The position numbers and the translations under genes are program-made. Source: an endosymbiont of Lamellibrachia barhami (lineage in GTDB: Bacteria > Pseudomonadota > Gammaproteobacteria > Chromatiales > Chromatiaceae). Taken from it: 64,000 nucleotides of DNA. This document shows positions 36,455-47,266 of this stretch, piece by piece (within the stretch, counting starts at the first letter, position 1; every line of letters begins with the position of its first letter). The DNA is taken from positions 613,119-677,118 of the forward strand of contig NZ_JAAVSH020000001.1 in NCBI RefSeq assembly GCF_011947365.2, given 5' to 3'. The notes under the pieces are model-generated. The model saw nothing but the letters and a program-made list of their open reading frames with translations, made no database searches and was not told where the DNA came from.

Positions 36455-38287
36455 TTGGAACAATGGAGTGAAGATCTAATCCCCGTCGAGCGTGCGCGCA
36501 CGCTCGACGGGATGTTTTTTCAGCGGGTTCGGCGCACACCGGATGCCCTGGCGTATCGAAATTTCCACAGAAAAGAGCAGCGCTGGTACGACCTGACCTG
36601 GGCCGAGATGGGCGAGCAGGTGGCGCGCTGGCGTCAGGCGCTTGCCGGAGAGGAACTCGAATCCGGTGATCGGGTGGCAGTGTTGTTGCGCAACTGCCCG
36701 GAGTGGGTGATGCTCGATCAGGCCAGCATGTCTCTGGGACTTGTGCTGGTGCCGCTCTATACCGATGATCGTGCCGAGGCAATTGCCTACATCATGGAGG
36801 ACGCAGCGGTAAAGCTGCTGCTGGTGCAGGATGCCGGCCGCTGGAACCGCATGGCCCCGGCGTTGGCGGATCTGCAGCAGTTGCAGCGGGTGGTGGTGCT
36901 GGAGGCGAACAAAGAGCCGGTGCAGCTGGGCGAAGAGGGCGATATGGTCCTGACTGCGGATAGCTGGCTGCCGGAGAAAGGCGAACCGCTGACCCAGCGA
37001 AGTGCCGATCCGGACAGTCTTGCCTCAATCGTCTATACCTCGGGCACCACAGGGCGACCCAAAGGCGTGATGTTGAGTCACATGAACATGCTATCCATCG
37101 CCCACGCCTCGCTGACTGTGGTGGACTGCTACCGGGAGGACAGTTTTCTCTCCTTTCTGCCGCTCTCCCATACCCTGGAGCGGACCGCCGGTTACTATCT
37201 GCCGATGATGGCCGGCGCCTCGGTCGCTTTCGCCCGCTCCGTTACCCAACTCGCGGAGGATCTGCAGTACATCAAGCCCACGATCATCATCGCGGTGCCG
37301 CGCATCTTTGAACGGGTCTATGCCAAGCTGCAGGATCAGATGAAGAAAAAACCGGCCATCGCCCGCCAGCTGTTCAACCTGACGGTCACTATTGGCTTCA
37401 AGGATTTTGAGCGGCGTATGGGACGCCGACGCTGGTCCCCCGCGCTGTTACTGATGCCGCTGCTACGGCGATTGGTGGCGGAGAAGGTTTTGCAAAAACT
37501 GGGTGGCCGTTTGCGCGGAGCGGTCAGCGGTGGGGCGGCGTTGTCGCCGGAGATCGCGCGCATCTTTCTTGGACTTGGGCTGCCGATGGTGCAGGGCTAC
37601 GGTCTCACGGAGACCAGCCCGGTGATCAGCGTCAACCCGCTGAACGACATCAGGCTGGGCAGTGTGGGCATCCCGTTGCGGGGAATCAAAACGCGGATCG
37701 GCGAAAACGATGAACTGCTGGTCAAAACGCCGGGCATGATGCTTGGCTACTGGAACAATCATGCCGCGACGGCGGAGATGATCGATTCTGACGGCTGGTT
37801 GCATACCGGTGACCAGGTGCGCTTTGATGAGGATCGGCATATCTATATCACGGGCCGGCTCAAGGATATTCTGGTGCTCTCCAATGGCGAGAAGATTCCT
37901 CCCGCAGACATGGAGCTGGCGATTGCCCTGGATCCGCTGATTGAACAGGTGATGGTGGTGGGAGAGGGTAAGTCCTACATGAGTGCACTGGTGGTGTTGA
38001 ATGCAGATCTCTGGCCCGGTCTGGCGGATGAGTATGGCCTGGACGCCGCCGATCCCGAAAGCCTGAAACAGAGTCGTCTCCAGCATGAGATCCTGAGTCG
38101 TATCAAGGCTGCCCTTGGTGGCTTTCCCGGTTATGCCAAGATTCGCCGGGTGGCGTTATTGCTGGAACCCTGGACCGTGGATAATGGCATGTTGACGCCG
38201 ACCCTGAAGGTCAAGCGCCCGATGGTATTGGAACACTGCGCAGGAGAAATGGAAGTTCTCTACAAGGGTGGGCCTGCGTCAGCGTGA
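36455..38287 (+). CDS. Long-chain acyl-CoA synthetase (AMP-dependent synthetase family)
   Basis: The 610-residue enzyme activates fatty acids via acyl-AMP. The P-loop is IVYTSGTTGRPKGVMLSH, the adenine motif GYGLTETSPVIS, and the hinge region DGWLHTGDQVRFDEDRHIYITGRLKD. The proposed TTG start has GGGAG upstream. The next ATG (36512) would remove VERARTLDG, which is conserved in this subfamily. A 30-bp perfect palindrome lies inside the first codons. Confidence 0.92.
   Translation: MEQWSEDLIPVERARTLDGMFFQRVRRTPDALAYRNFHRKEQRWYDLTWAEMGEQVARWRQALAGEELESGDRVAVLLRNCPEWVMLDQASMSLGLVLVPLYTDDRAEAIAYIMEDAAVKLLLVQDAGRWNRMAPALADLQQLQRVVVLEANKEPVQLGEEGDMVLTADSWLPEKGEPLTQRSADPDSLASIVYTSGTTGRPKGVMLSHMNMLSIAHASLTVVDCYREDSFLSFLPLSHTLERTAGYYLPMMAGASVAFARSVTQLAEDLQYIKPTIIIAVPRIFERVYAKLQDQMKKKPAIARQLFNLTVTIGFKDFERRMGRRRWSPALLLMPLLRRLVAEKVLQKLGGRLRGAVSGGAALSPEIARIFLGLGLPMVQGYGLTETSPVISVNPLNDIRLGSVGIPLRGIKTRIGENDELLVKTPGMMLGYWNNHAATAEMIDSDGWLHTGDQVRFDEDRHIYITGRLKDILVLSNGEKIPPADMELAIALDPLIEQVMVVGEGKSYMSALVVLNADLWPGLADEYGLDAADPESLKQSRLQHEILSRIKAALGGFPGYAKIRRVALLLEPWTVDNGMLTPTLKVKRPMVLEHCAGEMEVLYKGGPASA
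36482..36511 (+). terminator. Perfect palindrome with T-run inside the start of the acyl-CoA synthetase gene
   Basis: CCCGTCGAGCGTGCG is followed at once by its exact complement, then ATGTTTTTTC. On the plus strand this has the form of an intrinsic terminator, located 27 bases inside the proposed reading frame. It could cause attenuation. Confidence 0.6.
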
Positions 38288-38335
38288 TCTGTCGCTGACA
38301 CGGTGTCTTCGGCTTGCTAGAATCGTCACTGCCAC

Positions 38336-38409
38336 GCGGGTATCGTATATCGGTATTACCCTAGCTTCCCAAGCTAGTGAGGCGAGTTCGACTCTCGCTA
38401 CCCGCTCCA
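38336..38409 (+). tRNA. tRNA-Gly (CCC)
   Basis: The acceptor arm GCGGGTA pairs with TACCCGC, followed by T and encoded CCA. The anticodon stem CTAGC/GCTAG carries loop TTCCCAA, giving anticodon CCC. The T arm is GCGAGTTCGACTCTCGC. The length is 74 bases. Confidence 0.95.
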
Positions 38410-38617
38410 TTTCATGCTGCTGTTTGGGTTCCCTGTCTGCGCCCGCAAACTGGCGCCCCTACAAGCGAATTCGTCTGTCCGGGTTTATCGGTGAATGGGT
38501 GTCGGTGTTTCCATTGTTGATTGATCTTTCCATGCATATTTTCTTTTGGAAGCTATGATGGTACTGACAAAAACAACACTCTTGTTCCCATCATATGTTT
38601 CATAGGAAGCTCTTCCC

Positions 38618-39076
38618 ATGACTGCAATTTCGTTAATGGATCCAAGTCCCACTGTGCTGAAACCGACCGACACTATCAGCACAGCTATCCAGGAGATCAT
38701 GCAACACCGCTATCGCCAGGTGCCGGTAGTTGCAGAGGACGGGAGCTTTCTTGGTGTGTTCGGGGTCAACTGCCTGCTGAAACTGGTTTTGCCCAAGGCA
38801 GCGATCATGGAAAAAGGGCTCACCAGTCTCTCTTTTGTTTATGAGACCCTGGGTGATCTTCATCAACGTCTTCAAGGCATGGAGCATGAGCCGATCTCCA
38901 TCTGTATGAAACAGGATGTCGAGATTGTCACACCCGACACCTCCTTGGTGGAGACTCTGTTGGTCCTCTACCGCAACCGAACCAGCATCCCGGTGGTGGA
39001 TCCTGAAAACAATAAACTGCTTGGCATGATTTCCTACTGGGATGTCGGCGAAAAAATCCTCTCCGCCAAAGGATGA
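38618..39076 (+). CDS. CBS-domain pair protein
   Basis: The 152 residues consist of two CBS motifs. The first is SPTVLKPTDTISTAIQEIMQHRYRQVPVV. The second is VEIVTPDTSLVETLLVLYRNRTSIPVVD with LLGMISYWDV. CBS pairs bind adenyl nucleotides and regulate partner proteins. The permease gene starts six bases after the stop, so this probably gates that transporter in response to cell energy state. Confidence 0.88.
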   Translation: MTAISLMDPSPTVLKPTDTISTAIQEIMQHRYRQVPVVAEDGSFLGVFGVNCLLKLVLPKAAIMEKGLTSLSFVYETLGDLHQRLQGMEHEPISICMKQDVEIVTPDTSLVETLLVLYRNRTSIPVVDPENNKLLGMISYWDVGEKILSAKG

Positions 39077-39082
39077 TTGCAA

Positions 39083-40420
39083 ATGCATAATATCCATCAG
39101 CCGGATGTGATCTTTGGGTTCGACCCACTCTGGTTTGCCGGAGCGTTATTCGTATTCACCTATGCGATGATACTTACCGAGCGCCTGAATCGCGCTATCG
39201 TCTCACTGACTATGGCCTGCCTGATGATACTTGGCGGCGTATTGACTCAGGAAGCCGCTTTTCAGGGTGTGGATTTCAACACCCTGGGATTATTGACCGG
39301 CATGATGATCATTGTTGGAATCACCAAGGATTCAGGGGTGTTTCAGTATCTGGCCATCTGGTCCGCCAAACGGGTCAATGCCGATCCCTGGGGCATCCTG
39401 GTCACCCTGGTTCTGGTTACCGCGGTACTCTCCGCACTGCTGGACAATGTCACTACCGTACTATTGATCGCCCCCGTTACCCTGCTTATCACCGATGCGC
39501 TTAAGGTCAGTGCCTATCCCTATCTGTTTGCCGAGATCTTCGCCTCCAATATCGGCGGCACGGCAACCCTGATCGGCGATCCTCCCAACATCATGATCGG
39601 CTCTGCCGTAGGGCTAAGCTTCAATGATTTCCTGTTCAATCTCGCTCCCCTGTCACTGATTGTTCTTCCCCTGACCCTGATCCCCATCTACTTCATCTGG
39701 GGGCGCAAACTCGTCGCTGACCCGCAGAGCCGCCAGCAGGTCATGAACTACCGGGAGGCGGATGCCATCACCGATTCACGCCTGCTCAAGCAGTCGCTGT
39801 TCGTACTGGCTCTGGTGATGGCCGGATTCATCCTGGGCCACGATATCGGCCAGCAACCGGCTACCATTGCCATGTTTGGTGCTGCAGTGCTGCTGATTTT
39901 GATCAACCTGCCGAAGGATCCCAGTGAGCAGTCCAAGCGGGTACACAAAGCTTTTTGCGAGGTGGAATGGATCACCATATTCTTCTTTATCGGCCTGTTT
40001 ATCGTGGTTTATGGTGTGGAAACCACAGGCCTGCTGGAGATGCTGGCGAATCAGGTGCTGGATCTCACGGGCGGGGACAAGGCAACCACTGCCATCGCCA
40101 TCCTCTGGGTCTCAGCTGTGGCATCAGCAGTGGTGGATAACATCCCTTTCGTCGCCACAATGATCCCTCTGATCGAGAACATGGCGGTAACTTTTGGCGG
40201 TTCCGAGGAGTTGGGGCCTCTGTGGTGGTCGCTTGCCCTGGGCTCCTGCCTGGGCGGTAACGGTAGTCTGGTCGGGGCAAGTGCCAACCTTATCGTGGCG
40301 GGATTCGCCGAACGTGCCGGACAGCCGATACGCTTCCTGCCTTTCATGTTGATGGCTTTTCCATTGATGCTGATGTCGATACTGGTGAGCAGTATCTACA
40401 TTTACCTGCGATATTTTTAA
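39083..40420 (+). CDS. ArsB/NhaD-type anion or Na+/H+ transporter
   Basis: The ATG at 39083 gives 445 residues with about 11 membrane helices. ArsB/NhaD (ion transporter superfamily) motifs are clear: MILGGVLTQEAAF, SALLDNVTTVLLIAPVTLLI, SNIGGTATLIGDPPNIMIG and VVDNIPFVATMIPLI, with GSCLGGNGSLVGASANLIVAG near the C-terminus. The substrate cannot be told from the sequence. It is paired with the upstream CBS protein. Confidence 0.9.
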   Translation: MHNIHQPDVIFGFDPLWFAGALFVFTYAMILTERLNRAIVSLTMACLMILGGVLTQEAAFQGVDFNTLGLLTGMMIIVGITKDSGVFQYLAIWSAKRVNADPWGILVTLVLVTAVLSALLDNVTTVLLIAPVTLLITDALKVSAYPYLFAEIFASNIGGTATLIGDPPNIMIGSAVGLSFNDFLFNLAPLSLIVLPLTLIPIYFIWGRKLVADPQSRQQVMNYREADAITDSRLLKQSLFVLALVMAGFILGHDIGQQPATIAMFGAAVLLILINLPKDPSEQSKRVHKAFCEVEWITIFFFIGLFIVVYGVETTGLLEMLANQVLDLTGGDKATTAIAILWVSAVASAVVDNIPFVATMIPLIENMAVTFGGSEELGPLWWSLALGSCLGGNGSLVGASANLIVAGFAERAGQPIRFLPFMLMAFPLMLMSILVSSIYIYLRYF

Positions 40421-40476
40421 GCGCCAGCAGTTTCTTCCTTTTTTGATGCCCTACAGCTGATTAATGAGAGCCTGCC

Positions 40477-40791
40477 ATGTTAAAACTCTATGAGGCGGCT
40501 GACCGCATCGAAGCCCAGATGCTCAAGGATTTCCTTCTGGAACAGGGGGTCGAAACGGTGCTGCTGGGAGATTATCTGTCCGGCGCCGCCGGAGAGTTGG
40601 CGGCCAATATCTTCCCTGCGCTCTGGCTGGTGAACGAAGAAGATCTGCCGCGGGCGAAGATTCTGTTACAAATTTTTACAAATAACCGGATCCAGGCTGC
40701 TGGTGAAACTGCTTGGGTCTGCCCAAAATGCGGTGAAAAGGTCGATGCGGGCTTCGATCTGTGCTGGAATTGTGCTACACCTCGTAGATGA
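40477..40791 (+). CDS. DUF2007-like protein with C-terminal zinc ribbon
   Basis: The 104-residue protein begins with a DUF2007 signal-transducer-like fold (MLKLYEAADRIEAQMLKDFL, GVETVLLGDYLSG, PALWLVNEEDLPRAKILL). It ends with a zinc ribbon of two Cys pairs, CPKCGEKVDAGFDLCWNC. Function unknown. It is 23 bases upstream of the asmA start and may be co-transcribed. Confidence 0.8.
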   Translation: MLKLYEAADRIEAQMLKDFLLEQGVETVLLGDYLSGAAGELAANIFPALWLVNEEDLPRAKILLQIFTNNRIQAAGETAWVCPKCGEKVDAGFDLCWNCATPRR

Positions 40792-40814
40792 TAATACAAA
40801 CAAGGAGATGATGG

Positions 40815-42632
40815 ATGGGCAAGATCCTGAAAGTGCTGTTCGGGCTGCTGGTATTACTGGTCGTACTCATAGTTGCCGCAGTGATCATTGTGCCGATGGT
40901 TGTGGACCCCAACGACCACAAACAGGAGATCATCGCCGAAGTGCAAAAAGCCACTGGGCGTGATCTGACCATCGGCGGAGATATCGGTCTCTCGGTCTTT
41001 CCCTGGCTCGGCCTTGAACTCAATGGCCTGAGTCTCAGCAATGCCCCCGGTTTTGGTGATCAGCCTTTTGCCGCCCTCGATCATGTACAGGTGCGGGTCA
41101 ACCTGGTTCCGCTGATACTGCAGCAGGCGCTTGAAGTGGATAAGGTGCAGGTGGAGGGGCTGGTGCTGAATCTGGCGAAATCGAAGGACGGTGTCACTAA
41201 CTGGGATGATCTTGTCGAAGCAGGTCAGAAGGAGACGGCTGATAGCCGTGCTGCTGAGGTGCAGGTGACGGAGAAAAAATCCGCCGGCAAGGGAATGGGT
41301 GCATTTTCCATTGGCGGGATCGAAATCAGTGGCGCGCACATCGTCTGGGATGACAAGTCGACCGGTGATCGTTTCGAAATCAAGGATCTGGAAGTCAAAA
41401 CCGGAGCTATGAGTCCGGGACAGCCGGTTGAATTCTCCCTGGGTTTGGGGCTTGAAAGCGCCCAGCCAGCTTTGCAGAGCAGGGTCGACCTGTCTGGCAA
41501 TCTCAACGCAGACCCGAAAGCCGGGAGCATTGCGGTAGAGACCCTGAGGCTGTTGCTGAAGGTAACCGGAGAGGGCCTCCCCAAAGAAGGTGTGGAGGCT
41601 GAACTGCGTGCTGATCTCTATGTCAACCAGAAGGCGGAAATCCTGGAGATCAAGAACCTCGTGTTGGAGTCGGGGGAGCTCAAGATAAGTGGCGCTGCCA
41701 AGGGTCAGGGTATCCAGAGCGCACCTGCATTTAATGGCGAGATCAAGCTGGCTGAGTTCAGCCTGCGGCAGTGGATGGAGAAGTTTGGACTGCCGGTACC
41801 TGAGACTGCTGATCCAAAAGTGCTGAATCGGTTGGGCATGACACTCGCTTTTACGGCAGATCAGAAACGGGTGGCGCTGAAGGATCTGCGGATGGCGTTG
41901 GATGACACTCAGATCAAAGGTGAATTTGAGCTGATCGACCCGGCCAATCCTGCCTATGCCTTTACCTTCGATATCGACAAGATAGACCTGGACCGTTATC
42001 TGCCGCCAAAGTCTGCGGGTGAGACAGGCGGCAGTCAGTCTTCCAGCGGCAAGCAGGCCAAAGAGGAGCCCCTGTTTCCGGTGGAGATGTTGCGCAAGCT
42101 CGATCTCGACGGCACCCTGCGGGTGGGCAGTGTAAAGGCGAACAATATCCGTGCCGAGGCGATTCAGGTCAAGGTGAAGAGCAAAGGCGGCAAACTGAAT
42201 ATCGACCAGAAGGTGGGGCGTTTCTACGATGGCGCCCTCAAAGGGACGGTGAATCTCGATGTGCGGGGCAAGACGCCGAAACTCAAGATCAAACAGAGCG
42301 CCAGTGGTATTCAGGCCGGTCCTTTGGTGAAGGATGTGTCAGGCCAGGATCGGCTGGCGGGCCTGGGTGGCTTCAACGCCAATCTGACCAGTGCCGGCCA
42401 GACGGTCAGTCAGCTTAAAAAGACCCTCAACGGCAAGCTCGATTTCGATTTTCGCAACGGCGCGGTCAAAGGGATCAACCTGGCGAAGATGCTTCGTGAT
42501 GCCAAAGCGAAACTGACGGGTAAGACCCCCCCCGCAACCAATGAGCCGGAGCAGACCGACTTCTCCGAGATGAGCGCCAGCGCCGTTATACGTAATGGTG
42601 TACTGGACAATCGTGATCTGCTGGCTAAATGA
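40815..42632 (+). pseudogene. AsmA family protein, 5' part
   Basis: The 605-residue frame starts with a membrane anchor (MGKILKVLFGLLVLLVVLIV) and the AsmA opening VVDPNDHKQEIIAEVQKATG. It is normal up to DNRDLLAK, then meets a TGA where the homologous copy at 7290-8147 continues SPFLRVEGTGKVN to the end. It therefore lacks about 100 C-terminal residues. After 42630 the sequence is unrelated and looks like a group II intron. AsmA-like proteins are linked to lipid transport to the outer membrane. Confidence 0.85.
42087..42630 (+). repeat. 544-bp inverted repeat, right copy (asmA segment)
   Basis: This matches 7604-8147 in opposite orientation with a few base changes. Both ends of the match coincide with a switch to unrelated sequence in one of the two copies. 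Confidence 0.9.
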
Positions 42633-43231
42633 TACGGTTCAAGACGATTCTTTGTCCCCAAAGCTCCGGATCTGAAGACCCCACCCCGTCGGGTAGCTTG
42701 TGCATCACGCGTCGATCGGTTCTCTCTCCTGATTAGACTTGGTTGCTTACTTCACCCCTTCGCATCTCATTCTCAGCTTTTGGCTATCACAAGCCCACTG
42801 AACCTCCGTCAGTGGTCATTCCGGTTTTCTCCTCCACACTGTTACCAGGCTTCACAGGCCGGAACTTCATCACTACTACGAGCTCATCTGCCACCTCACA
42901 CTCCCAAACATCTTGAGTCTCCTCTTGATGAGTGAGCCTTGAAAACAAGGACTGTGCAAGGCTTCCCCCGTTACTGCAAACTCCCGGTAAGCAACGCCAT
43001 CCTGCAACACACCACAGGCCTGACCGAGTATTGGGCTTCGCCCTATTTCGCAGGCTGACCCACCTGTTGTGCCGAACCAGGTTCACTTGCGTTATGTGTC
43101 GCTTACTTCCTATGGCTTCCTTCAGACCCAGCCGTTACCAGCTACGCCCTTGCCAATCGGATTGTCTTCCCTCGATCGGGTGACGCCCTCTTCTTTCAGA
43201 GGGCCGGGTTTGCCTGCTTCGCAGGGCAAAC
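42631..43231 (-). mobile_element. Probable group II intron 5' RNA segment, truncated
   Basis: No protein is convincing in this 600-base stretch. On the minus strand it reads like the structured 5' region of a bacterial group II intron: GGTAACGGCTGGGTCTGAAG, then GGAAGCC, AGTAAGCGAC and AGTGAACCTGGTTCGGC. Further on come GTAGTGATGAAGTTCCGGC and TGGTAACAGTGTGGAGGAG, typical of the leader before the reverse transcriptase. It starts just after the norB terminator T-run, the site class C introns prefer. The maturase gene and intron 3' end are absent; the sequence stops at the asmA junction. The class is not determined. Confidence 0.5.
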
Positions 43232-43260
43232 AAAAAAGGCCGACAGAAACTGCCGGCCTT
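43232..43260 (-). terminator. Intrinsic terminator after norB
   Basis: On the minus strand AAGGCCGGCAG, loop TTT, and CTGTCGGCCTT are followed by a T-run. It lies 40 bases past the norB stop. A further hairpin at 43209-43230 (TTTGCC/GGCAAA arms) follows it. Confidence 0.85.
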
Positions 43261-43298
43261 AAGTGAGGCTGTTACACCTCAGGTGGGTTTATGGTTAT

Positions 43299-44702
<1,404 letters not shown>

Positions 44703-45149
44703 TTAACCCTGGATGTTTGGCGGCCAGCCAGCGGTGTTGATCTCAGATACATACTTCAGAAATTCAGCCAGGGCAGTCAGCTCTTCGTCGTTGAAGTTGA
44801 ACTGCGGCATACTGCGGCGACCGGGTATACCATCTTTCGGACGGCTCAGGATAAAACCCTTGATCGCATCGGTCGAATTGCCAAAACGCTTGTAGACGTT
44901 GCCCAGCTCAGGCGCAAAGTAGGCGCCCTCCCCCAACAGCGTGTGGCAGCCAATGCAGTTGTTCACCTCCCAAAGCGTCTTGCCTTGGGCGATCACCGGA
45001 CCCAGCTCCCCCTCCAGGGCCGCCCGGTTATCACGATTTGGAAGCTGCCCCAGCGAGTCGAACGTGAGGGCGAGAAAAAGTAGAAAGAAAAAAGCGCTGC
45101 CACCATAAAAGATGTTGCGCGCCATCGATTTAGTAAAGGCCTCGGCCAT
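44703..45149 (-). CDS. norC: Nitric oxide reductase cytochrome c subunit NorC
   Basis: The ATG at 45149, with AGGAG eight bases upstream, gives 148 residues. One N-terminal membrane anchor (NIFYGGSAFFFLLFLALTF) is followed by the haem c site CIGCH in NNCIGCHTLLGEGAYFAPEL and the axial Met in SMPQFNF. It passes electrons to NorB. An FNR/DNR-type box lies 65 bases upstream. Confidence 0.97.
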   Translation of the reverse strand: MAEAFTKSMARNIFYGGSAFFFLLFLALTFDSLGQLPNRDNRAALEGELGPVIAQGKTLWEVNNCIGCHTLLGEGAYFAPELGNVYKRFGNSTDAIKGFILSRPKDGIPGRRSMPQFNFNDEELTALAEFLKYVSEINTAGWPPNIQG

Positions 45150-45213
45150 GTGATTACTCCTTTGCATGCAGACTTGCGACGTAAATTAGAAAATATTAAT
45201 AGATGACAAGGCT

Positions 45214-45227
45214 TTGACCTTGATCAA
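45214..45227 (-). promoter_or_regulatory. FNR/DNR-type operator for norCB
   Basis: TTGAT-CAAG-GTCAA on the minus strand differs from the TTGAT-N4-ATCAA consensus in one position. Its centre is 71 bases before the norC ATG, and an AT-rich segment that could hold a -10 box follows. This is the expected place for a class II anaerobic activator site. Confidence 0.75.
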
Positions 45228-45244
45228 GTTATGGTTTTGGAGGG

Positions 45245-46135
45245 CTATTTGCACCACGCCCCCTGTTCGATCCAGCGCATCAGCAGACTGGTATTCGGGT
45301 GGTCACTCTCCTCACCCGGATTGATACCAGGCGGCATACGATTCTCCGTCAGACGCTGGTAAAGCCGACTCTTTTCTGCCTCGTGTGGAATAACGATAGG
45401 GATACCCGGTCTGCCTTGTTTTTTGTTGGTTCGGGAGAAAGCCCCCGTCATGATGGCCTCATGGCTGCTCAGGTTGACCTCATTGAAGTTGGGCGGATCC
45501 CGGAACCCGGCGTGGCAGGAGACACAGGCGATCTCGGAGCCAAATGCCGTGGGCTCGGCAAAGAGCGGCAGCACGCTGGTCTTGAAAAACTCGTCATCAG
45601 CCGCCCCGCTGTCGATCCACTTTTTGACCTTCTGAATACTTTCGGTATCGGTCGGATGCAGGAAGGAGACTCCCAGCGGCATACGGTTGTTTCGGAGTTT
45701 ATGCACCAGACGGCTCTCTACTGGCTTGCCCGGTGAGATGACGGGTCTGGCCGGAGTTTCAGTGGAGCCTCGCAGAATACCTTCACAGCTGGAGAGGTCC
45801 AGCCCCCGGTAACTCCGTGACGGGTCATTGGAACTGTGACAAACGATGCAGGCCGGTCCATTGCCAAAGGCGTTTGGAGTCCGCATCAAGGTGGCGATGT
45901 AATCGTAGGTAATAGGGATGTTTCCCTGCAGAACCAATGCCTTGACTGCATCATGATCCCCTTCGATCTTGAGTTCACCCAAGCGGATCTTGCGCCACAT
46001 CTGATGGGTGACGCTGGCTGGATTCACTACTTCATCCGCAGCCGACAGTGCCGCTGAAAAAAACAGCGATGAACAGCCAACGATCAAAGCGGTAACCAAA
46101 TAAAATGTGCATCTATACTTTTTCGAACCAAACAC
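45245..46135 (-). CDS. Periplasmic diheme c-type cytochrome
   Basis: A GTG at 46135 with AGGAG upstream gives 296 residues. A signal segment (FYLVTALIVGCSSLFFSAALSA) is followed by two similar halves. Each half contains one CXXCH (CIVCH, CVSCH), an 'NRMP' loop (LRNNRMPLGVSF and LTENRMPPGINP) and a 'WI' end (VKKWIDSGA and LMRWIEQGA). This duplicated layout resembles cytochromes with DUF-type domains in multihaem electron-transfer sets. Function unknown. It lies next to norC but is transcribed from its own upstream region, divergent from the triheme gene. Confidence 0.82.
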   Translation of the reverse strand: MFGSKKYRCTFYLVTALIVGCSSLFFSAALSAADEVVNPASVTHQMWRKIRLGELKIEGDHDAVKALVLQGNIPITYDYIATLMRTPNAFGNGPACIVCHSSNDPSRSYRGLDLSSCEGILRGSTETPARPVISPGKPVESRLVHKLRNNRMPLGVSFLHPTDTESIQKVKKWIDSGAADDEFFKTSVLPLFAEPTAFGSEIACVSCHAGFRDPPNFNEVNLSSHEAIMTGAFSRTNKKQGRPGIPIVIPHEAEKSRLYQRLTENRMPPGINPGEESDHPNTSLLMRWIEQGAWCK

Positions 46136-46253
46136 ATCTTTCTCCTGATTTGGCGCAACGACCCTCGCCAAGCCGATTGCAACGAAGGTCACTGCCGGGC
46201 AATATGACCGAAACCGAATGCCTTGTCCATCGACGTAAAACCGGAGCAGATAG

Positions 46254-47096
46254 TTGATTTCCCCCAGACTCTTTTTTGTCGTGCTCGCCACGCTGATAGC
46301 CTTCTCATCAACCTGCGCCAGCGAAGAGAGGGAAATACATCTGCGGCTCCCTCCCGCCTCTTTGGCGCAGTGGTATAAACCGGCCAATAAACGTCACGTC
46401 TGGCTACACAACATGTTCAAACTGCGCCGCGAGATGCTGGCGGTCTCCGACTATTTGGCACTGGAAGATCGGGCGCGACTCAAAAAGTGGACCACTCGCC
46501 TGGCACAACACTACCGCAAGATTGGCGAAATGGTGCCGGAGTGGCGGGATGAACTGGAACCCGAACAGATGGACGCACTACAAAAGGCGGCGGAACAGGG
46601 CGATTACAAACAGGCCGCCAGCTCATTGCGAAAACTTGGTCTCAACTGCCGTTCCTGCCATCGGGACTATCGCGCCGTAGCTGCTGCACTCTATCGCAGC
46701 CCGGACTTCAGCCTAGTCAGTGTTGAGGATACTGAGACACTGGAGGAGGAACCTTATAAGAGGGTGATGGAGCGTCTCACCATGCTGCTCAACCGGGTAA
46801 AGATAGCCAGTGAGGATGAGAGAAAACAGACTGCGCTCGATAGCCTGGGCGATCTTCGCCGGCGGCTTGATGACCTTGGACAGAGTTGTGAATCCTGCCA
46901 TAAGGACGAAGATCAAAAATCAAGAATCCTCGGCCCTGAAACAGAGAAATCCCTGACGGCACTTGAACAGGCGATCGAAGCAGGAGAAAAAAAGCAGGCA
47001 GGACGCCATCTGGGAACACTGGCCGTCCAGAGCTGCGCACGCTGCCACAGCGTGCATCGCACCCTGTATGACATTAAAAAGATGCTTGTACCTTAA
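46254..47096 (+). CDS. Periplasmic triheme cytochrome, two cytochrome c'-like halves
   Basis: The 280-residue protein starts at TTG with GGAG upstream and has a signal peptide (FFVVLATLIAFSSTCA). Three CXXCH motifs are present: CRSCH, CESCH and CARCH. Between them are long helices, as in cytochrome c' or other helical-bundle cytochromes. I do not recognise a named family. The octaheme cytochrome gene begins 170 bases downstream on the same strand, so this may be its electron partner. Confidence 0.75.
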   Translation: MISPRLFFVVLATLIAFSSTCASEEREIHLRLPPASLAQWYKPANKRHVWLHNMFKLRREMLAVSDYLALEDRARLKKWTTRLAQHYRKIGEMVPEWRDELEPEQMDALQKAAEQGDYKQAASSLRKLGLNCRSCHRDYRAVAAALYRSPDFSLVSVEDTETLEEEPYKRVMERLTMLLNRVKIASEDERKQTALDSLGDLRRRLDDLGQSCESCHKDEDQKSRILGPETEKSLTALEQAIEAGEKKQAGRHLGTLAVQSCARCHSVHRTLYDIKKMLVP

Positions 47097-47266
47097 GCAA
47101 GACTTAAACGCCCCCTCCCCATTGATGTATATCATGATTTTTTCGAATAAAAACGGGTAGACTTCAACCTTGGTGTAATGCAGGTATATTTACACTCCGC
47201 ATAGATCCGCAGAGATCTGTCGTTGTCAGCGCCGCTGATTGGTGTTTACAAGGGGACATCGTCAAG

